A stretch of 64,000 nt of DNA from Haemophilus parainfluenzae. GTDB lineage: Bacteria > Pseudomonadota > Gammaproteobacteria > Enterobacterales > Pasteurellaceae. The stretch's first letter is position 1, and every line of letters starts with the position of its first letter. The stretch lies in the NCBI RefSeq assembly GCF_036288925.1, contig NZ_CP127167.1, positions 868,001 to 932,000 on the forward strand. Direction: 5' to 3'. The notes under the pieces are model-generated. The model was not told the origin of the DNA and ran no database searches. It saw only the letters and a program-made list of their open reading frames with translations. Below are positions 57,583 to 64,000 of this stretch, piece after piece. The position numbers and the translations under genes were made by a program.

Positions 57583-58995
57583 ATGTCACTAAAAACCAGT
57601 CATCTTCCTTTTAAAGCGCGTGTTGATCACGAAGTACATAATACTATCATGCGTAAAGCGGTAGTGAAAGCCCAAGAAACTATTGGTGCTAACCGTCAAA
57701 AAATGGTGGACGAATTAGGTCATTGGGAAGAATGGCGTGATTTATCTAAACAGATTCGTAACCATGTTTTAGCTAATTTAGATGCTTATTTGTATCAATT
57801 AAGCGAAAAAGTGATTGAAAATGGCGGTAAAGTGTATTTTGCTGAAACTGCCGAAGAAGCGAGTGCTTATATTCGCAAAGTAGCATTAGAGAAAAATGCG
57901 AAGAAAATCGTAAAATCCAAATCCATGGTGACAGAAGAAATCGGTTTAAACGACGTGCTTGAAAAAGAAGGTATGCAAGTGATCGAAACCGATTTAGGGG
58001 AATATCTCTTACAAATTTCAGGTGATAAACCATCCCATATCGTTGTACCAGCAATTCATAAAGATCGTCATCAAATCCGTAAAGATTTAGCTGAGCGACT
58101 CGGCTATGAAGGTGAGGAAACACCAGAAGATATGACGAGTTTCGTACGCAAAAAAATTCGTCAAGATTTTTTAGAAGCGGATATTGGTATTAGTGGTTGT
58201 AATTTTGCCGTAGCAGAAACTGGCTCAGTTTGTTTAGTAACGAATGAAGGTAACTTACGTTTAGCCACTACTTTACCAAAAACACATATTGCCGTGATGG
58301 GAATGGAGCGTCTAGCACCAACCTTCCAAGAGGTAGATGTGTTAATCACGATGCTTGCTCGTAGCGCTGTAGGAGCGAAATTAACCGGTTATAACACTTG
58401 GTTAACGGGTCCTCGTGTTGCAGGTGAAACGGATGGACCTGAAGAATTCCATTTGGTTATTGTGGATAATGGCCGTTCAGATATTTTAGCGTCTGAATTC
58501 CAAGAAGTTTTACGTTGCATCCGTTGCGGTGCTTGTTTGAATACCTGTCCGGCATATCGTCAAATCGGTGGTCATGGATATGGTTCTATTTACCCAGGGC
58601 CAATTGGTGCCGTGATTTCTCCGTTACTAGGCGGCTACGATGAGTTTAAAGAATTGCCGTATGCTTGTTCATTATGTAACGCATGTAACTCTGTCTGCCC
58701 GGTGCGTATTCCATTAGCACAGTTAATCTTAAAACACCGTGAGAAAATGGTAGAGTTAGGTAAAACGCCTGCGATGGAACGTTTATCTATTTTTGGTTTC
58801 ACCACAGCCAATGCCAACCCAATACTATGGAAAACAGGTGTGAATATTGGTGCGAAATTAGCGGGTAAGCTGATCAAAAATGGGAAAGCACCAATTACAT
58901 TTGGTGCATTGGGTGAATGGACAAAAGCACGAGATTTACCACAAGCAGATGGCGAAAGTTTCCGTCAATGGTTTAATAATAGAGAGAGAGGGTAA
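57583..58995 (+). CDS. lldF: L-lactate utilization iron-sulfur protein LldF/LutB
   Basis: A 470-residue protein with an LUD domain in the first two thirds (GISGCNFAVAETGSVCLVTN, EGNLR) and two [4Fe-4S] motifs in the last third, CIRCGACLNTCP and CSLCNACNSVCP. It carries electrons from L-lactate oxidation to the quinone pool. AGGGGAGAA in the end of lldE serves as its ribosome site. It is followed by lldG after five bases. Confidence 0.93.
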   Translation: MSLKTSHLPFKARVDHEVHNTIMRKAVVKAQETIGANRQKMVDELGHWEEWRDLSKQIRNHVLANLDAYLYQLSEKVIENGGKVYFAETAEEASAYIRKVALEKNAKKIVKSKSMVTEEIGLNDVLEKEGMQVIETDLGEYLLQISGDKPSHIVVPAIHKDRHQIRKDLAERLGYEGEETPEDMTSFVRKKIRQDFLEADIGISGCNFAVAETGSVCLVTNEGNLRLATTLPKTHIAVMGMERLAPTFQEVDVLITMLARSAVGAKLTGYNTWLTGPRVAGETDGPEEFHLVIVDNGRSDILASEFQEVLRCIRCGACLNTCPAYRQIGGHGYGSIYPGPIGAVISPLLGGYDEFKELPYACSLCNACNSVCPVRIPLAQLILKHREKMVELGKTPAMERLSIFGFTTANANPILWKTGVNIGAKLAGKLIKNGKAPITFGALGEWTKARDLPQADGESFRQWFNNRERG

Positions 58996-59000
58996 TAAGC

Positions 59001-59699
59001 ATGGATTTACAAAATCGCGAAAATTTTCTTAATAAATTAGCGGCGAAAATGGGTAAAGCCCGTGCTATCGTACCTGAACCGATGGAAGCACCAGTCAATA
59101 CATACCCAACTGAGCGTTTAACCCATTTAAGTGCGGTTGATTTAGCGAATGAATTTACCAATTCTGCTAAAACCATGATGGTGGACGTAAATGTGTGTAA
59201 AGAGTCTGATGCAGTACAAACCTTACTTGCTCTCTGTGAAAAATATGGTGGCGGTGATGTTGTGCTTAATTCCGATGAAAGATTGACTGCACTTGGTATT
59301 CCTGCAGCGCTTGAAGCGAAATATACTTGCCATACATGGTCACCAGAAACGGCACAAGATAATATTAGTTTTTCTGAAAAAGCTAATCTTGGTGTGGTTT
59401 ATGCAGAATATGGTTTGGCGGAAACGGGCGGAATCGTCTTATTCTCTGACGCAGATCATGGACGTTCAGTGAGTTTATTACCTGAAAAATCGATTGTTGT
59501 TGTACGTAAAAGCCAAGTACTACCACGTGTTGCACAAGTGGCGAAAGTATTACATGATAAAGCACAACAAGGCGAGCGTATGCCATCTTGTATCAATATT
59601 ATCTCAGGTCCAAGTTCAACCGCAGATATTGAATTGATTAAAGTGATTGGCGTACATGGTCCAGTAGCAAAAATCTATTTAGTCATTGATGACTTATAA
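59001..59699 (+). CDS. lldG: L-lactate utilization protein LldG/LutC
   Basis: A 232-residue LUD-domain protein, the third subunit of LldEFG. GVVYAEYGLAETGGIVLFSD (about 131-150) and SGPSSTADIELIKVIGVHGP (about 204-223) are the conserved LUD blocks. AGAGAGGGTAATA lies before the ATG. It is closed by a strong hairpin terminator. Confidence 0.92.
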   Translation: MDLQNRENFLNKLAAKMGKARAIVPEPMEAPVNTYPTERLTHLSAVDLANEFTNSAKTMMVDVNVCKESDAVQTLLALCEKYGGGDVVLNSDERLTALGIPAALEAKYTCHTWSPETAQDNISFSEKANLGVVYAEYGLAETGGIVLFSDADHGRSVSLLPEKSIVVVRKSQVLPRVAQVAKVLHDKAQQGERMPSCINIISGPSSTADIELIKVIGVHGPVAKIYLVIDDL

Positions 59700-59715
59700 G
59701 AATCATCCATGATGA

Positions 59716-59750
59716 AAAGAGAGAACTATAATGTTCTCTCTTTTTTTATT
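59716..59750 (+). terminator. Terminator of lldEFG
   Basis: AAAGAGAGAAC (59716-59726) and GTTCTCTCTTT (59733-59743) with a six-base loop and further Ts. Confidence 0.9.
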
Positions 59751-59796
59751 TTTTTGAAATCCGCTATAATTCTGAAAAACTCATGAATTGAACACT

Positions 59797-60915
59797 ATGA
59801 CTTATTATCTTGGCATTATGTCTGGCACCAGCCTTGATGGGGTGGATATTGCCCTTACTGACATCCAATCTAATCAAACCAAATTAATTGCGGCAGGTTT
59901 TACGCCGATGCCGGCAAATTTACGCGAAAAAGTGACCGCACTTATTCAATCGGGCGAAACGTCGTTACAAGCATTGGGTGAACTCGATCATCAATTTGGT
60001 TTGCTTTATGCCGATTGCGTAAATGATTTTTTACGTAAACACCAGTTAAAGCCAGAACAGATTGAAGCCATTGGCTGCCATGGCCAAACAGTGTGGCATT
60101 CCCCAAAAGGTCAATTTCCGTTTACCATGCAAATTGGCGATATGAACTTATTAGCTGCAAAAACAGGCATTACGGTCGTTGGCGATTTGCGCCGTAAAGA
60201 TATGGCGTTTGGTGGACAAGGGGCGCCTTTAGTACCCGCTTTTCATCAAGCGGTATTTTTTGATCCTCATTGGACAACGGTGGTGCTGAATATTGGTGGT
60301 ATAAGTAATGTATCGTTATTGATACCCGAACAGCCTGTCATTGGCTTTGATACGGGAACAGGTAATACCTTGCTTGACCAATGGATCGAAAAACATCAAA
60401 GCAAAGCTTACGACCAAAATGGTGAATGGGCGGTTTCAGGTCAAGTGAATCCAGATTTGTTAGCGGCATTATTAGATGAAGATTTCTTTCAGCTTCCACC
60501 ACCGAAAAGCACGGGGCGTGAATTATTTAATTTGGCTTGGCTAGAGAGGAAAATTCAAAAAATAGCAGGCAAAACGACCGCACTTTTACCACAAGATGTG
60601 CAAGCTACTTTGGCTGAATTTACCGTGCAAAGCATTGTTTTAGCCCTTAATAATATTCAGACGATATTACCATGTCGATTACTTGTTTGTGGCGGGGGGG
60701 CTAAAAATCAGGCGATCATGAATGGTTTAAAACAGGCGTTGCCAACTTGGCGTATTCAACTGACGACGGAATTAGAGCTTGATATCGATTATGTGGAAGC
60801 GGCAGCTTTTGCTTGGTTGGCTTATCGTCGTATGCATAATTTACCCGCTAATTTGCCGAGTGTGACGGGCGCCACAAGTGCGGTCAGTTTAGGGGCGATT
60901 TTTCCAAAGGAATAA
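59797..60915 (+). CDS. anmK: Anhydro-N-acetylmuramic acid kinase
   Basis: A 372-residue kinase that opens and phosphorylates 1,6-anhydro-MurNAc from peptidoglycan recycling, giving MurNAc 6-phosphate. The sugar-kinase-like ATP fold starts with [17 protein letters not shown] (3-19); [26 protein letters not shown] and FDTGTGN follow. The ATG at 59797 is preferred over the TTG at 59788, though neither has a strong ribosome site. murQ is three bases downstream and uses the product. Confidence 0.94.
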   Translation: MTYYLGIMSGTSLDGVDIALTDIQSNQTKLIAAGFTPMPANLREKVTALIQSGETSLQALGELDHQFGLLYADCVNDFLRKHQLKPEQIEAIGCHGQTVWHSPKGQFPFTMQIGDMNLLAAKTGITVVGDLRRKDMAFGGQGAPLVPAFHQAVFFDPHWTTVVLNIGGISNVSLLIPEQPVIGFDTGTGNTLLDQWIEKHQSKAYDQNGEWAVSGQVNPDLLAALLDEDFFQLPPPKSTGRELFNLAWLERKIQKIAGKTTALLPQDVQATLAEFTVQSIVLALNNIQTILPCRLLVCGGGAKNQAIMNGLKQALPTWRIQLTTELELDIDYVEAAAFAWLAYRRMHNLPANLPSVTGATSAVSLGAIFPKE

Positions 60916-61827
<912 letters not shown>

Positions 61828-61835
61828 GCAAAAAT

Positions 61836-61866
61836 AAAACGCTAGGCATCAAACCTAGCGTTTTTT
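61836..61866 (+). terminator. Terminator of anmK-murQ
   Basis: AAAACGCTAGG (61836-61846) and CCTAGCGTTTT (61854-61864), seven-base loop, then TT. It also faces the end of the convergent phosphosugar mutase gene. Confidence 0.9.
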
Positions 61867-61887
61867 ATTATTTAATAGTTTGCTTAA

Positions 61888-63546
61888 TTAGCAATCTTGT
61901 TTGCCGTAAGCATCTTGACGAAGGATTTGACGAACGCCTTCCTCAAATTGTGCTAAAACTTGATCCGCGTCTTTTGGATCTTTACCGCGAGCATCAAGGT
62001 AGAACTTGATTTTCGGCTCAGTACCAGATGGACGAGCGATTAAGCGGCTACCGTTTTCTAATACGAATACAAGGATGTCGCTTTGGCGATCAGTTTTAGT
62101 GTGGTCGATGAATTGTGCCACTTTAACACCACCTACTTCAGCTGGAGGCGTGTTACGAAGTGCGGTCATTAATTTACCGATTTCAGATAAATCGCTTACA
62201 CGGATAGAAATTTGACCACTTACATAAGCACCGAATTCTTGTGTGAAGTCATTGGCATAATCCGCTAAGGTTTTACCTTGTGCTTTTAAGTGACGCACTA
62301 AATCTAAGAATACGATCGCCGCTGAAATACCGTCTTTATCGCGTACTTTATCTGGGTCAACTAAGTAACCAAGCGCTTCTTCGAAACCGAATAATAAGCC
62401 TTGAACTTTACCGATGTATTTGAAACCGGTTAAGGTTTCTTCTGATTGGAAGCCGTATTTTTTCGCAATTTCAGCAAGCGCTGGAGAGGACACTAAAGAA
62501 CACGCTAATACGCCTTTCTCACCTTTTGCATGATATTGTTTTGCTAAATACCAACCTAAGAAACAACCTACTACGTTGCCGTGTAAAGGTTTCCAGTTAC
62601 CTTGTGCATCTGGAACAGCTACTGCTAAACGGTCTGCATCAGGGTCATTGGCAATAATGAATTCCGCATTGTGTTCTTTTGCCACTTTAATGGCTAAATC
62701 TAATGCCCCTTTTTCTTCTGGGTTAGGGAAGTTTACTGTTGGGAATGTGCCATCTGACCATACTTGTTCTGCCACAATATGAGGTTGTGGAAGACCTGCT
62801 TTGGTTAAGGTTTTGCTTAATACTTCATAGCCTACACCGTGCATTGCGGTATAAACGTAGTTAATGTCTGCTTTAGGTTCTTTAGCAAGAGAAGCCGTTT
62901 TTTCAATATAAGCGTTAACTACTTCATCATCTAACACAACATAATCTTGGCTACGAGGTAAATCTTTTACATTACCCACTGCGACTTTGTCGATTAATGC
63001 AGCGATATCTTTATCTGCAGGCGAAACGATTTGGCCACCGCCGTTCGCTTTGCCTAAATACACTTTATAACCGTTATCTTCTGGTGGGTTGTGACTTGCT
63101 GTCACCATAACACCTGCTGTGGTATCAAAATATTGAATTGCGTAAGCTAATACTGGAGTGGGTAATTTACGTGGAAGTAAATAAGCTTTAACGCCTGCCC
63201 CCGCCATGATTTCAGCGGTATCACGTGCGAAAACATCAGAGTTTTTACGACCGTCGTAACCAATCACGATAGAAGGTTGTTTGTCGTAATCTTTTAAATA
63301 ATCCGCTAAACCACCTGCTGCTTGTGCTACTAAAACACGGTTCATCCCCATAGGGCCTGCTTGTAATGGTCCACGAAGCCCTGCAGTACCAAATTGTAAA
63401 CGGCTACTAAAGCGAGCTTGTAATTCAGATTGTGCTTTTTTATCACCATTTTTCGCCGCGGTTAAAAGTGCGGTTAATTCTGCATGAGTTTCTGCATCAG
63501 GATCTTGGTTTAACCAGTTTTGTGCAATATCAAAAAGCGTTGTCAT
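61888..63546 (-). CDS. Phosphoglucomutase/phosphomannomutase family protein
   Basis: A 552-residue alpha-D-phosphohexomutase. The N-terminal FGTAGLRGPLQAGPMGMNR (52-70), the phosphoserine loop VMVTASHNPPEDNGYKVY with Ser151, the metal loop NDPDADRLAV, and the C-terminal RPSGTEPKIKFYLDARG that binds the substrate phosphate are all seen. The length and the GLRG start are those of the PgcA/YhxB-like subgroup, and the Haemophilus homologue supplies hexose phosphates for lipooligosaccharide. Glucose and mannose specificity cannot be told apart. GGAGAAAAC precedes the ATG. Confidence 0.9.
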   Translation of the reverse strand: MTTLFDIAQNWLNQDPDAETHAELTALLTAAKNGDKKAQSELQARFSSRLQFGTAGLRGPLQAGPMGMNRVLVAQAAGGLADYLKDYDKQPSIVIGYDGRKNSDVFARDTAEIMAGAGVKAYLLPRKLPTPVLAYAIQYFDTTAGVMVTASHNPPEDNGYKVYLGKANGGGQIVSPADKDIAALIDKVAVGNVKDLPRSQDYVVLDDEVVNAYIEKTASLAKEPKADINYVYTAMHGVGYEVLSKTLTKAGLPQPHIVAEQVWSDGTFPTVNFPNPEEKGALDLAIKVAKEHNAEFIIANDPDADRLAVAVPDAQGNWKPLHGNVVGCFLGWYLAKQYHAKGEKGVLACSLVSSPALAEIAKKYGFQSEETLTGFKYIGKVQGLLFGFEEALGYLVDPDKVRDKDGISAAIVFLDLVRHLKAQGKTLADYANDFTQEFGAYVSGQISIRVSDLSEIGKLMTALRNTPPAEVGGVKVAQFIDHTKTDRQSDILVFVLENGSRLIARPSGTEPKIKFYLDARGKDPKDADQVLAQFEEGVRQILRQDAYGKQDC

Positions 63547-63676
63547 GATGTTTTCTCCTTGTAAAAAGTAATTCTGGATAGACTAACGGAAAATGGATCG
63601 GATTAAAACGACTATTTTTCTTTTTTCCTGAAAAGATAAGCTTTTTTTGATCGCAATCGTTTTCTAATAAAATAAA

Positions 63677-63701
63677 AACAGCGTAAAATATTCACGCTGT
63701 T
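63677..63701 (-). terminator. Terminator of lldD
   Basis: AACAGCGT (63677-63684) and ACGCTGTT (63694-63701), nine-base loop, followed on the minus strand by TTTTATT. Confidence 0.82.
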
Positions 63702-63730
63702 AAATGATTTTAGATTATGAAATTTAAAAT

Positions 63731-64000
63731 TTATTTGCTGAAATCCACCAAAGCATCACGAGTAATATCTGTGATATTCTTATTGCTTGTTAGTGTCATT
63801 GCTACACGCATTTCTTTATGAAATATATCGAGCATATTCTCTACGCCACGTTGACCATCTGCTCCAAGAGCATATACAAAAGAACGACCAATCATAGTAG
63901 CATCAGCACCTAATGCGATCATACGTACTACATCTAATCCATTACGAATACCACTATCTGCAAGAATTTTTATATTACCTTTGACTGCATCAGCGACATA
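63731..64000 (-). CDS. lldD: FMN-dependent L-lactate dehydrogenase, C-terminal part
   Basis: Ninety codons are visible; the gene continues beyond the window. The chain [20 protein letters not shown], then [20 protein letters not shown] and [15 protein letters not shown], is the FMN phosphate-binding end of the alpha-hydroxy acid oxidase barrel and closely follows E. coli LldD, to [15 protein letters not shown]. It oxidises L-lactate to pyruvate and feeds the quinone pool. With lldEFG in the same window the organism has two L-lactate dehydrogenases. Confidence 0.93.
   Translation of the reverse strand, partial: YVADAVKGNIKILADSGIRNGLDVVRMIALGADATMIGRSFVYALGADGQRGVENMLDIFHKEMRVAMTLTSNKNITDITRDALVDFSK

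Overview
The window is chromosomal DNA of a Haemophilus-type member of the Pasteurellaceae. Dozens of copies of the nine-base uptake signal core AAGTGCGGT / ACCGCACTT are scattered on both strands, often as inverted pairs that act as terminators. The protein families and local gene orders (yjjI to fba-pgk-rna-ferredoxin; narQ-murB-rpoH; rplI-rpsR-priB-rpsF-infA-rsmA-apaH; lpxH-plsC-ftsP; anmK-murQ) are those I know from Haemophilus. Several blocks are joined differently from what I remember of H. influenzae, so a relative such as H. parainfluenzae is likely; the species cannot be fixed from sequence reading alone. No tRNA, rRNA or CRISPR array was seen.

Layout. 1-4.5 kb: a glycyl-radical enzyme gene (yjjI, cut by the window edge) with CRP and FNR-like sites, a YczE-type membrane protein, and two lipooligosaccharide genes (a GT9 glycosyltransferase and an O-antigen ligase-like protein). 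4.56-7.63 kb: a small island bounded by a 56-bp perfect direct repeat of the 3' end of fba. It holds a Slam outer-membrane translocon, its probable surface lipoprotein cargo, and a divergent CI/Cro-like regulator with a likely leaderless mRNA and a palindromic operator over the lipoprotein promoter. 7.6-11.3 kb: fba, pgk, RNase I, ferredoxin and a DUF1232 mini-protein. 11.4-19.1 kb: MFS transporter, narQ, murB, rpoH, plsY, folB and a class II amidotransferase. 19.16-20.41 kb: an IS150-like element with a frameshifted orfA, inserted inside a uptake-signal dyad terminator. 20.4-26 kb: gor, a menI-type thioesterase, hemH, an OmpP2-type porin and epmA. 26.3-29.6 kb: frdABCD. 29.7-31.6 kb: rplI-rpsR-priB-rpsF and infA. 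31.9-33.6 kb: an AT-rich pair of glycosyltransferases (GT25 and GT9) inserted before rsmA-apaH. 36-42 kb: ndh, then two Fur-box TonB-dependent receptor genes, one of which (FepA-like) is interrupted by a single in-frame stop. 42.1 kb: a preQ1 riboswitch candidate in front of yhhQ. 43-53 kb: ftsP, plsC, lpxH, glmS with a DeoR regulator, hupA, yjaG, hemE, nudC and tyrP. 53-64 kb: yicC, ygfZ, the L-lactate genes lldP-lldEFG, anmK-murQ, a phosphosugar mutase and the end of lldD.

Together the genes describe a respiratory, mucosal commensal: anaerobic fumarate reduction and nitrate sensing, L-lactate use by two dehydrogenase systems, iron capture, lipooligosaccharide variation and peptidoglycan amino-sugar recycling. 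The accessory signals are the Slam island, the two glycosyltransferase insertions, the insertion sequence and the broken receptor.
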